Below are positions 26,199 through 34,766 of a stretch of 64,000 nt of DNA, one piece after another; the stretch's first letter is position 1; every line of letters starts with the position of its first letter. The notes under the pieces were generated by a model. That model saw nothing but the letters and a program-made list of their open reading frames with translations. It ran no database searches and was not told the origin of the DNA. The translations under genes and the position numbers were made by a program. The stretch covers positions 558,001 through 622,000 of the forward strand of contig OZ241738.1 of NCBI GenBank assembly GCA_965200925.1, written 5' to 3'. The stretch is from WTGU01 sp965200925 (GTDB taxonomy: Bacteria > Pseudomonadota > Alphaproteobacteria > UBA828).

Positions 26199-27920
26199 CT
26201 ATATGTCGGCGTAGACGTGGGTTTCGGCCGCGCCGCCCGGATGCGTCACGGCGCCCCGGTAGGCCGGCCCGACGGTCGCCGCGTATTTCCAGAGGACGCC
26301 GGACTGGTAGTCGGTCGCGCGCGGTTTCCAGCGCTTGCGGCGCTCCGCGAACTCGGCCTTGGAAACCGCGACGCGGAGCGCGCCGCGCGTCGCGTCGATG
26401 GTCACCTCGTCGCCGTCCCGGATCAGCGCGATGGGGCCGCCGAGCGCGGCCTCCGGCCCGACATGGCCGATGCAGAACCCGCGCGTCGCGCCGGAAAAGC
26501 GCCCGTCGGTGATCAACGCGACCTCCTCGCCCTTTCCCTGGCCGTATATCTGTGAGGTCACCGCGAGCATCTCGCGCATTCCGGGCCCGCCCTTCGGCCC
26601 CTCGTAGCGGATCACGATCACGTCGCCCGAGCGGTAGTCGCGGCCGACGACGGCCTTCATCGCCTCCTCCTCGTTGTCGAAGCAGCGGGCGGGGCCCACG
26701 TGGCGCAGGCGGGAGAGGCCGGCGACCTTCACGATCGCCCCCTCGGGCGCGAGATTGCCTTTCAACCCCACCACGCCGCCGGTCGGCGAGAGCGGCGCCG
26801 AGGTGGGCAGCACGACGTCCTGCTCGCGCGGGAACGCCACGTCCGCCAGATTCTCGGCGAGGGTGCGGCCGGTGACGGTGAGGCAGTCGCCGTGCAGGTA
26901 GCCGCCGTCGAGCAGCGTCTTGAGCACGATCGGCACGCCGCCTGCCTCGAACAGGTCCTTCGCCACGTAGCGGCCGCCGGGCTTGAGATCGGCGATGTAG
27001 GGCGTGCGCCCGAACACCTCGGCGACCGCCGACAGGTCGAAATCGATGCCGGCCTCGCTGGCGATCGCCGGAAGATGGAGCCCCGCGTTGGTCGAGCCGC
27101 CGGTGGCGGCCACCACCGTCGCGGCGTTCTCCAACGCCTTGCGCGTCACGATGTCCCTGGGGCGGATGTTGTTCTCGATTAGCGCCATGACGCGGTTGCC
27201 GGAGGCCACGGCGAACTCGTCGCGGGATTCGTAGACCGCGGGTGCCCCTGCGGAATGCGGCAAGGCGAGGCCGATCGCCTCCGAGACGCAGGCCATGGTG
27301 TTGGCGGTGAACTGGCCGCCGCAGGAGCCGCCGGAGGGGCAGGCCACCGCCTCGAGCGCCGCGAGATCGGCCTCGCTGACCGTGCCCTCGCTGAGCTTGC
27401 CGTAATACTCGTAGACGTCCATGACCGTCACGTCCCGGCCGCGGAAGCGGCCTGGCAGGATCGAGCCGCCGTAGAGGAAGACTCCGGGCACGTTGAGCCG
27501 CACCAGCGCCATCATCATGCCCGGCAGCGATTTGTCGCAGCCGGCGATGCCGACCAGGGCGTCATAGGAATGCCCGCGCATGGTGAGCTCGACGGAATCG
27601 GCGATCACGTCGCGCGAGACCAGCGAGGACTTCATCCCCTGGTGGCCCATGGCGATGCCGTCGGTCACCGTGATCGTGGTGAATTCGCGCGGCGTGCCGC
27701 CGGCTTCCTCGACCCCGGCCTTCGCCGCCTGCGCCTGCCGGCGCAGCGTGATGTTGCAGGGGGCGGTTTCGTTCCAGGTCGTCGCGACGCCCACGATGGG
27801 CCGGCTCATCGCCTGTCGGGAGACCCCCATCGCGTAGAAGAACGACCGGTGGGCGGCACTCTTCGGCCCCTCGGTGATGTGCCTGCTCGGCAGCTTCGAC
27901 TTGTCGAACTTCGCGCTCAT
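26199..27920 (-). CDS. ilvD: Dihydroxy-acid dehydratase
   Basis: A 573-residue iron-sulfur dehydratase of branched-chain amino acid synthesis. Conserved segments include NETAPCNITLRRQAQ, GIAGCDKSLPGMMMA and GGSCGGQFTANTMAC, which carry the cluster cysteines, and the late PLGGP-type stretch read here as AALGGPIALIRDGD. The ATG at 27920 is preferred; the GTG immediately before it is also in frame. GGGGGAG provides the ribosome site. Confidence 0.96.
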   Translation of the reverse strand: MSAKFDKSKLPSRHITEGPKSAAHRSFFYAMGVSRQAMSRPIVGVATTWNETAPCNITLRRQAQAAKAGVEEAGGTPREFTTITVTDGIAMGHQGMKSSLVSRDVIADSVELTMRGHSYDALVGIAGCDKSLPGMMMALVRLNVPGVFLYGGSILPGRFRGRDVTVMDVYEYYGKLSEGTVSEADLAALEAVACPSGGSCGGQFTANTMACVSEAIGLALPHSAGAPAVYESRDEFAVASGNRVMALIENNIRPRDIVTRKALENAATVVAATGGSTNAGLHLPAIASEAGIDFDLSAVAEVFGRTPYIADLKPGGRYVAKDLFEAGGVPIVLKTLLDGGYLHGDCLTVTGRTLAENLADVAFPREQDVVLPTSAPLSPTGGVVGLKGNLAPEGAIVKVAGLSRLRHVGPARCFDNEEEAMKAVVGRDYRSGDVIVIRYEGPKGGPGMREMLAVTSQIYGQGKGEEVALITDGRFSGATRGFCIGHVGPEAALGGPIALIRDGDEVTIDATRGALRVAVSKAEFAERRKRWKPRATDYQSGVLWKYAATVGPAYRGAVTHPGGAAETHVYADI

Positions 27921-27996
27921 CACAATCTCCCCCGGCCCGCCGCCGCCCCGCTTACCCGCCCCGGCCGGTGCCGGTCAAGCCGCGCGCGGGGCCGCC

Positions 27997-30660
27997 TCAC
28001 GAAGACGCGGCGATTCGCGCCAGGGCTTCCTCCAGGCGCGCCCGCGCGTCCTGCGCCTCTTGCAAGCGCCCCCGCTGCTCGTCCACGACATGGGCCGGCG
28101 CCCGCTCGAGGAAGCGTTCGTCGTCGAGCTTCCTCTCGATGCCGGCCATCCTCCCGTCGAGCCGGCCGATCTCCTTCTCGAGCCGCGCGCGCTCCTTCTC
28201 GAATTCGACCACGCCGGCCAGCGGCAGAACGACCGTCGCCTCGTCCAGCACGGCCTGGACGGCGCCGGGCGGCACGGCGCCGTCCAGCGCCGCGGCTTCG
28301 CTCAGGCGGGCGAGCCGCATAATGGCCTCGCGGTGCCGCCGCAGCCGGTCCAGTGTTTCCGGTGCGGCGCCGCGCAGGCCGAGGGCGATGCGCGCTCCCG
28401 CCGGCACGTTCATCTCCGCCCGCACGGCGCGGATCGTCGAAATCAGCCGCACAACCCAATCCATCTCGCGGTCGGCCGCGGAGTCGGCGACGCCGGCGCC
28501 CGGCGCGGGCCAGGGCGCCGCGACCAAGCTGCCGGCCCGGCTTTCGTCGAGTCTGCCCCACAGCTCCTCGGTGACGAACGGCATGAACGGATGGAGCAGG
28601 CCGAGGATGGTGTCCAGCACCCAGCCGGCGACGGCGCGGGCCTCCCGCCTCTCCGGCCCGTCGGCGCCGCCCAGCGGCGCCTTCGCGAACTCGAGATACC
28701 AGTCGCAGAACACGCCCCAGGCGAAGCGATAGACCGCGCCCGCCGCCTCGTTGAATCGATAGGCGTCGAGTGCGTCGGTGACGGCAGCGGCAGCCCGCGC
28801 CGTCTCGCCGACGATCCACCGGTTCGTGACGCTCCGGCAGCCTGCCGGATCGAAGCCGGCGGCGGCTCGGCATTCGTTGGCCTCGCAGAACCGCGCGGCG
28901 TTCCACAGCTTGGTCGCGAAATTGCGGTAGCCGGCGACGCGGCTCTCGGAGAGCTTGATGTCGCGGCCTTGCGCCTCCATCACGGCGAGGGTGAAGCGCA
29001 GCGCGTCGGCGCCGTATTCGTCCATGAGCGCCAGCGGGTCGATGACGTTGCCCTGGCTCTTGGACATCTTCCGTCCCGCTTCGTCCCGCACCAGCGCGTG
29101 GATGTAGACGGTGCGGAAGGGGACTTCGCCCATGAAGTGGATGCCGAGCATGACCATCCGCGCGACCCAGAAGAAGATGATGTCGAAGCCGGTGATCATG
29201 TCGTCGTTGGGATAGTAGGTCGCCAGCGCCTCCGTGCGCTCCGGCCAGCCGAGGGTGGAGAACGGCCAGAGGGCGGAGCTGAACCAGGTGTCCAGCACGT
29301 CGGGGTCGCGGGCGAGCGCCACCGGCTCGCCGTAATGGCGCGCCGCCGCTTCCTGCGCGCCGGCCTCGTCGGCGGCGACGAACACCTGGCCGTCGGGGCC
29401 GTACCAGGCCGGGATGCGATGGCCCCACCAGAGCTGGCGGGAGATGCACCAGGGCTGGATGTTGCGCATCCACTCGAAATAGGTATTCGCCCACCGTTCG
29501 GGAACGAAGCGGATGCGGCCGGATTCGACGGCCTCGATTGCGGGGCCGGCGAGGGTCGCGGCGTCGACGTACCATTGGTCGGTAAGCCAGGGTTCGATGA
29601 CCGCGCCCGAACGGTCGCCGACGGGCACCGTGTGCGTGTGGGGCTCGATCTTCTCGATCAGGCCGAGACCCTGGAGATCGGCGACGATGCGCTCGCGCGC
29701 GGCGAAGCGGTCGAGGCCGCGATAGGCTTCGGGCGCGTTCTCGTTCAGCTGGGCGTTCTCGTCGAACAGGTTGACGACCTCGAGGTCGTGCCGACGGCCC
29801 ACCTCGAAATCGTTGAAGTCGTGGGCGGGGGTGATCTTCACCGCGCCCGATCCCTGCTCCGGGTCGGCGTGGGTGTCGGCCACGATCGGCAGGCGGCGCC
29901 CGACCAGCGGCAGGACGGCCGCGCCGCCGACGAGGCCGCTGAGGCGCGGGTCCTCCGGGTGGACGGCCACGGCGGTGTCGCCCAGCATGGTCTCGGGCCG
30001 GGTGGTGGCGACCACGACATGGGCACCCGGCCGGTCTGCGAGGGGATAGCGGATGTGCCAGAGCCTGCCGTCCGCGACCTCGCGCTGGACGACCTCCAGG
30101 TCGGAGATCGCGGTGCGCAGCGCCGGGTCCCAATTGACGAGGCGCTTGTCCCGGTAGATCAGGCCCTGCCGGTGGAGGGCGACGAAGACCTCGACCACCG
30201 CCCGGCTCAGCCCTTCGTCCATGGTGAAGCGGTCTCGCGGCCAGTCGGGCGAGGCGCCGAGGCGGCGCAGCTGGTGCTGGATCGCGCCGCCCGATTCCGC
30301 CTTCCAGGCCCAGATCCGCTCGACGAACGCCTCGCGGCCCATGCGCCGGCGGTCGCTGCCCTCTTCCGCGAGTTGGCGTTCGACGACCATCTGGGTCGCG
30401 ATTCCGGCGTGGTCCATGCCGGGCTGCCAGAGCGCGCGGCGGCCGGTCTTGCGGCGGTAGCGGGTCAGCACGTCCTGCAAGGTGTTGTTGAGCGCGTGGC
30501 CCATGTGGAGGCTGCCGGTGACGTTGGGCGGCGGCATCATGACGCAGTAGGGTCGCGCCCCGCCCGCCCCGCCGGGACGCGCGGCGAACGCGCCGTCGTG
30601 CTCCCAGGCTTCGTAGAGTCGGCCTTCGAACTCGGCGGGCCGATAGGTCTTGTCCAGCAT
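27997..30660 (-). CDS. valS: Valyl-tRNA synthetase
   Basis: An 887-residue class I synthetase. The HIGH motif appears as PPPNVTGSLHMGHAL near residue 45, and KMSKSQGNVIDP near residue 540. A C-terminal coiled coil (EFEKERARLEKEIGRLDGRM) is the tRNA-binding arm typical of ValRS. The gene follows popZ by 57 bases, an order seen in other alphaproteobacteria. Confidence 0.97.
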   Translation of the reverse strand: MLDKTYRPAEFEGRLYEAWEHDGAFAARPGGAGGARPYCVMMPPPNVTGSLHMGHALNNTLQDVLTRYRRKTGRRALWQPGMDHAGIATQMVVERQLAEEGSDRRRMGREAFVERIWAWKAESGGAIQHQLRRLGASPDWPRDRFTMDEGLSRAVVEVFVALHRQGLIYRDKRLVNWDPALRTAISDLEVVQREVADGRLWHIRYPLADRPGAHVVVATTRPETMLGDTAVAVHPEDPRLSGLVGGAAVLPLVGRRLPIVADTHADPEQGSGAVKITPAHDFNDFEVGRRHDLEVVNLFDENAQLNENAPEAYRGLDRFAARERIVADLQGLGLIEKIEPHTHTVPVGDRSGAVIEPWLTDQWYVDAATLAGPAIEAVESGRIRFVPERWANTYFEWMRNIQPWCISRQLWWGHRIPAWYGPDGQVFVAADEAGAQEAAARHYGEPVALARDPDVLDTWFSSALWPFSTLGWPERTEALATYYPNDDMITGFDIIFFWVARMVMLGIHFMGEVPFRTVYIHALVRDEAGRKMSKSQGNVIDPLALMDEYGADALRFTLAVMEAQGRDIKLSESRVAGYRNFATKLWNAARFCEANECRAAAGFDPAGCRSVTNRWIVGETARAAAAVTDALDAYRFNEAAGAVYRFAWGVFCDWYLEFAKAPLGGADGPERREARAVAGWVLDTILGLLHPFMPFVTEELWGRLDESRAGSLVAAPWPAPGAGVADSAADREMDWVVRLISTIRAVRAEMNVPAGARIALGLRGAAPETLDRLRRHREAIMRLARLSEAAALDGAVPPGAVQAVLDEATVVLPLAGVVEFEKERARLEKEIGRLDGRMAGIERKLDDERFLERAPAHVVDEQRGRLQEAQDARARLEEALARIAASS

Positions 30661-30717
30661 CGTCGTCCGGGATTTCGTTCCGTGGGACAGGCGCCGGCTC
30701 GGCGGCGGCCGTGCGCC

Positions 30718-31158
30718 CTATCCGGAGCCGGGGCGACGCGCGATACGCGCGATCTCGCCTTGCACGAGGCGCTCGACGATCCCTGGCAGGTGCGTATCCA
30801 GCCATTCCCGAAGCATCGGTCGCAGCATCGCGCGCAGGTGGTCCTCGATGGCCCGATCGTCCGCGTCTGCCGGCGGCGCGTCCGGGTCCGCGCGCCGGAG
30901 CGCCCGGGCGACCTCGGCCTTGACGGAGGGCGACACCAGCGGCGCATCCGGCCAGGGGATCGGCGGCGCGGGGCTTGCGGGCTGTCCGCTCGCGGCGCTT
31001 TCCAACGCGATGACGTTACCTTTTTCGTCCACGACGTCGGTCAGGTCGAGCACGTCATCGTCCCTGGCGGGCGCACTTCTCTCCTCCGAGACGATCTCGC
31101 GAATGGAGGCCATGATTTCCTCCATCGAGGGGTTTTCTCGGGATCCGAGATCAGCCAT
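30718..31158 (-). CDS. popZ: PopZ-like polar organising protein (DUF2497)
   Basis: A 146-residue acidic, Pro-rich protein with the two conserved ends of the family: PSMEEIMASIREIVSEE at the N-terminus and a C-terminal helical block, DHLRAMLRPMLREWLD followed by LPGIVERLVQGEIARIA. The middle is low-complexity linker. PopZ self-assembles at the cell pole and anchors the chromosome segregation machinery. The position immediately upstream of valS supports the call. Confidence 0.88.
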   Translation of the reverse strand: MADLGSRENPSMEEIMASIREIVSEERSAPARDDDVLDLTDVVDEKGNVIALESAASGQPASPAPPIPWPDAPLVSPSVKAEVARALRRADPDAPPADADDRAIEDHLRAMLRPMLREWLDTHLPGIVERLVQGEIARIARRPGSG

Positions 31159-31341
31159 GGCCCATCACCACCAGCCTCGACGTTCGACCTCCGCGCATCC
31201 CGCACCCTAGGCCAATCGGTGCACCATTGCCAACCCGCCCTCGGAGAAGGCGCGCGGGCGAGTGTCGTCGCCACGGCCTCCCGGCCGAGAGCACATGGAA
31301 AACGTCGGACTTCATCGGCGGATTTTCGTGGACGAGCAAGA

Positions 31342-33426
31342 TCACGAAACCGGGGGGGTGGCCCCAGCGGCGGCCTTTTCCATACGCTCGCGGATGTCGG
31401 CCGCGACTTCGAGCACCTCGGCCGGCGCTCGGACGCTCTCGCCGGCGCGCTGGCGCAGGGCGACGACGAGCGGCGCCAAGGCGTCGGCTTTCTCGTCGTC
31501 TTCCGAGAGTATTTCGAGGAGGACGCGCTCGGGAATCCCACCAGCGATCAACGCTGGCACGGTTTCCTGCATGGCACCCAGCATCGCCCGATCGTCGGGA
31601 GCGAACGCAGCGTACGCGAGGCGAAAAGTCTCCAGGGCGTCTTCCGCACGGCCGCTTCTTATTTGCGCCGCGCCCTTGTTGATGAGCGCCTTGGCGACCA
31701 ATGCCTGAACTTCCGGTGTATCGTCGTCGCCGAAGTGTTCGATCACTTGGTCGTATGTCGCAACCTCCGCTTCAGGCTCGCCAAGCTGGCCTTGCGTGAG
31801 GCCTTTGAAGATTAATGTCCAGGCGACCTGTGCCCGAGCTTCCGGTGTGCCGTCGCCGCTGAAGCGTTCGATCACTTGGTCGTATATCGCGACCGCTGCC
31901 TCGGGATCGCCAAGCTGGGCTCGCGCAATGCCCTTGTTGACCAGCGCCCAGGCGACCTGTGCTCGGACTTCCGGCGTGTTGTCGTCGCCGAAGCGTTCGA
32001 TCACTTGGTCGTATGTCTCGATCGCCGCTTCGGACTCGCCGCGCTTCACATGCGAAGCCGCCTCTGCCATAAGCGCCTCGATGTCGATCTCGCTCGTTTC
32101 GGCCAAGCTGGGCGGGTGGGCGGTGTTCAGCCGTGCCCCGCCAGGAAAAAAGCCTCCGATGTCCGGCGCCTCGGCGATCGCCCGCTCGATTCCCTCGCGA
32201 ATGGTTGCAGACCGTATCGCCTCGGCCCGGAGTGTGCCGGACAGGTCCGCCAGTTCGTCGCGGCCGTAGAAAACCGTCATGAAGCGGATCAGAGTTTGCA
32301 CGACGGCCGCCGCGTCGCGTTCGCGTCGCAGCTTGTAGTAGATGCAATAGAGCCGCTCGGCGGCGGCGTAGCGCCGCTTGCGGCCGGTTCCTTCCACGGC
32401 GATTGCGCCGCGGTCGACGAGCCTGCCGAGCATGGTCGAGACGGTGCGGACGTCCATCCCGGCGCGCGCCGCGATCTCGCCGGTGCTCGACGGCCGCCAG
32501 AGATCGACCGCCGCCAGATAGACCCGGCGCTCGGTCCTGGCCAGACTCTCCAGATGACCGCGAAAATACTCCGTGTGGTCATCGATGAGCGTCACCAGCT
32601 CTTCCATCAGGCGGCCCAGGGAGCGGTGCCGCGCGAATCCCGCGACGATGACCAGCAGGCGGGGGCTGCCGCCCGTGAGGATTTGCAAGGCCCTGATTTC
32701 GCCGTCGCTCCTCTCGTCGCTGGCGACCGCGTGCCACAGGCGCCGGCAGGCTTCTCTGTCCAGAGGCTCCAGGGAGATATGCCAGAACAGTTCGAAGAAA
32801 GGTTGGCGTGCATCGTCCAGCGCCGCGAAGCGGCTGGTGGCGGTGGCCAGCAGCATGATCCCGGCCTCCGACTGCAACGCTTGGCGCAGCCCCCAGCCGA
32901 AATCGGCATCCGCGGGATCGCAGAGTGCCTGAAGGTTCTCGACCATGAGGACCAGCCGCCTGTCGAGGAGCTCGGCCGCTTCGAGGACGGCGGCGCGCGC
33001 GCGCTCGGACAATTCGCGCTCGCGCCAGCGGGATTTCAGGTCGGCATGGGTATCGCGCAGTTCCTGCGAGAGAGCCGGGTCGTCGATCTCCTGCGCCAAG
33101 TGGAACAGCGCTTCGAGCCAGAAGTCGGCGAGACCGAGGATCTCGTGACTTTCCTCCATGAACCGCACCGGCAACAGGTGCTGGGAGAGCGCTTCGTCGG
33201 TCCGGATCTCGGCCGCGGCGCGCGCCAGCAGCATGGTCTTGCCCCGGCCGCGTGGCGCGACGACCAGGACATGCTGGCAGGATGGTGAATCGACGTTTCC
33301 CTGGAGAATCTCGATCACCGTCTTGAGTTCGCGGCGCCGGACAACGAATTGTTCGATCACCTCACGGTCGGACTGGAACAGCCCGGGATTGAACTTGCGA
33401 AGCGTCCGGGCGTTCGGGGCGGTCAT
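31342..33426 (-). CDS. P-loop ATPase with winged helix and C-terminal TPR repeats
   Basis: A 694-residue protein of unknown function. Walker A is APRGRGKT (57-64); a Walker B-like strand is LVLMVENLQAL, with Glu where Asp is usual. A winged-helix segment follows (TGEIAARAGMDVRTVSTMLG, about residues 320-340). The C-terminal third holds at least three TPR-like repeats of 43 residues beginning YDQVIERF, nearly identical to each other at DNA level. Its ATG at 33426 overlaps the stop of the upstream ATPase gene (ATGA), so the two are coupled. ATPase-HTH-TPR layouts recall STAND-type sensors; a role in defence or signalling is inference. The earlier in-frame start overlaps the neighbour and was rejected. 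Confidence 0.7.
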   Translation of the reverse strand: MTAPNARTLRKFNPGLFQSDREVIEQFVVRRRELKTVIEILQGNVDSPSCQHVLVVAPRGRGKTMLLARAAAEIRTDEALSQHLLPVRFMEESHEILGLADFWLEALFHLAQEIDDPALSQELRDTHADLKSRWRERELSERARAAVLEAAELLDRRLVLMVENLQALCDPADADFGWGLRQALQSEAGIMLLATATSRFAALDDARQPFFELFWHISLEPLDREACRRLWHAVASDERSDGEIRALQILTGGSPRLLVIVAGFARHRSLGRLMEELVTLIDDHTEYFRGHLESLARTERRVYLAAVDLWRPSSTGEIAARAGMDVRTVSTMLGRLVDRGAIAVEGTGRKRRYAAAERLYCIYYKLRRERDAAAVVQTLIRFMTVFYGRDELADLSGTLRAEAIRSATIREGIERAIAEAPDIGGFFPGGARLNTAHPPSLAETSEIDIEALMAEAASHVKRGESEAAIETYDQVIERFGDDNTPEVRAQVAWALVNKGIARAQLGDPEAAVAIYDQVIERFSGDGTPEARAQVAWTLIFKGLTQGQLGEPEAEVATYDQVIEHFGDDDTPEVQALVAKALINKGAAQIRSGRAEDALETFRLAYAAFAPDDRAMLGAMQETVPALIAGGIPERVLLEILSEDDEKADALAPLVVALRQRAGESVRAPAEVLEVAADIRERMEKAAAGATPPVS
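31741..32127 (-). repeat. Tandem 129-base repeats encoding TPR units
   Basis: The word GATCACTTGGTCGTAT recurs at 31741, 31870 and 31999, an exact 129-base period, equal to 43 codons. The copies encode the TPR-like units beginning YDQVIERF or YDQVIEHF and remain close in DNA sequence, which points to recent duplication or homogenisation. The repeat tract lies entirely inside the ATPase-TPR gene. Confidence 0.75.
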
Positions 33427-34643
33427 CGGGCGGCGTCCCGGCCGGCGAGCGGCACATGGTGATCGCGAAAGCGCGCCGCCCACCAGTCCTTCAGCAGGCG
33501 CGACGGGAAACGATAGCCGTCGGCGCCGGGTTCGAGATAGCCGTCGTGCTCCAGCACGTCGAGCGCCTCCGCGACGCGGGCGGGCGCATCCTGGACCAGC
33601 GGCGCGTAAGACCGTTCGAGGGCGCGCCGCGCATCGGCGCCGAACACGCCCAGGAGCGCGGCTTCTGCGAGAATTTCCATCGCGATCCTGCGGCTTTCGT
33701 CGTCCAGAGCGTCCTCCAGGCGGGTCGCGTAATGCAGGAGATCGCTCTGCCCCGACGGCCCGAGGAGCTCCGTGCGGTAGACCTCGTCAACCTCCGCCGT
33801 CGTCACCCGGTCGCGCCCCTGCATCGCGGCGGCTTCCCGCAAACGCGCGAAGAAGGACTGTACGTGGTGCGGAATGCCGATGCCGAGAGCGTCGTAGGCT
33901 GCTTCGGCAACGCCGTCCTCGACCTGCAAGTCACAACGCGCGGCGAGCCGCTCGAAACAGGCGATGCTCGCGTCGCGGCTCCAGGGCCCCAGGCGGAAGG
34001 GGTCGAGGTAGTTGACGCGGTCGGGAATGCCGAGCCGGGTCACCAGGGGCATGAGCCCGATGCTGCCGGAGAGGATGACGACCGGAGAGCCGCCTTCCAG
34101 CCCCTGGAGCGCGCGTCGCAACCAGCTCAGGAAGTCGTCGACGCGCCGCGCTCCGTCTTTTTCGCGAAGCATGCGCGTGAGAAGGATCGGCAGTTCGTCG
34201 ATGACGAGGAGAACCGGCCGCTCGTGCTCGGCGCAGGCGCGGATCAGGCCATCCCCGTGGCGGCGCCAGTTTCCGGCGTCCAGGCAGGCGCGGAACTTCA
34301 CACGAAAGTCGAGTACCCCGACCTCCTCGACGCTCCCCCGAACGCCCCTCAGGCCGGCGGTGACACGCGCTGCGATGGAGCGAACCGGGTGCGCCGCCCG
34401 GGCGAGCTCGGCGATCGCGTCCTCCGCGCACGTCGCGTCCTCGACGTCGGCGAAGAGCGTGGTCCAGCCGTCGCCCGCCAGCCTCCGCCCGAGTTCACGG
34501 GCGATGCTGGTCTTCCCCATGCGCCGCTGCCCGGTGAGCAGCGTATGGTTGCCCTCGCGGACTCGCGTTTCCAGGATGCCCAATTCGGTTTCGCGATCGA
34601 AGAAGTCGGCGCCGCTCACCCAGCGGCCGGTGGCCGGTTTCAT
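33423..34643 (-). CDS. AAA/archaeal-type ATPase, first gene of a two-ATPase operon
   Basis: A 406-residue P-loop ATPase. Walker A is GQRRMGKTS (38-46), preceded by DFFDRETELGIL, a usual lead-in for the COG1672/PF01637-like ATPases; Walker B is VLLVIDELPILL with D149 and E150. A sensor-like segment, VVILSGSIGLMPL, and a C-terminal winged-helix region (LDVLEHDGYLEPG) follow. The ATG at 34643 is chosen; a TTG at 34703 is in frame, but it coincides with the -35 of the probable promoter. It is coupled to the downstream ATPase-TPR gene. Function is unknown. The family includes ORC/Cdc6-like and signalling ATPases. Confidence 0.7.
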   Translation of the reverse strand: MKPATGRWVSGADFFDRETELGILETRVREGNHTLLTGQRRMGKTSIARELGRRLAGDGWTTLFADVEDATCAEDAIAELARAAHPVRSIAARVTAGLRGVRGSVEEVGVLDFRVKFRACLDAGNWRRHGDGLIRACAEHERPVLLVIDELPILLTRMLREKDGARRVDDFLSWLRRALQGLEGGSPVVILSGSIGLMPLVTRLGIPDRVNYLDPFRLGPWSRDASIACFERLAARCDLQVEDGVAEAAYDALGIGIPHHVQSFFARLREAAAMQGRDRVTTAEVDEVYRTELLGPSGQSDLLHYATRLEDALDDESRRIAMEILAEAALLGVFGADARRALERSYAPLVQDAPARVAEALDVLEHDGYLEPGADGYRFPSRLLKDWWAARFRDHHVPLAGRDAAR

Positions 34644-34674
34644 GGCCCGCCTCGGAATCAACGGATTTGTCGTA

Positions 34675-34703
34675 TGATTAGGTATCAACAAATAAGTTGT
34701 CAA
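34675..34703 (-). promoter_or_regulatory. Probable promoter of the two-ATPase operon
   Basis: A perfect TTGACA (34698-34703), a 17-base spacer and TAATCA (34675-34680) form a good sigma-70-like promoter on the minus strand. It sits in an AT-rich island that is unusual in this window. The first gene starts 32 bases downstream of the -10. Confidence 0.6.
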
Positions 34704-34716
34704 CTATATTGTTGAC
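34699..34716. promoter_or_regulatory. Inverted repeat overlapping the -35 of the two-ATPase operon
   Basis: GTCAAC-TATATT-GTTGAC is an inverted repeat with six-base arms and a six-base AT-only spacer, and wider partial symmetry around it. It overlaps the -35 hexamer, so it could be a repressor operator. Confidence 0.4.
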
Positions 34717-34766
34717 GACAATTTTGTGTCGTGCAGGCGGTGCCTCTCTGTTCCCTCCGATTGGCG

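Noticed and set aside
27874..31815. Plus-strand reading of about 1300 residues antisense to valS and popZ
   Set aside because: Its composition is Arg/Gly/His-rich without any family motif, and the opposite strand encodes ilvD, valS and popZ with clear motifs.
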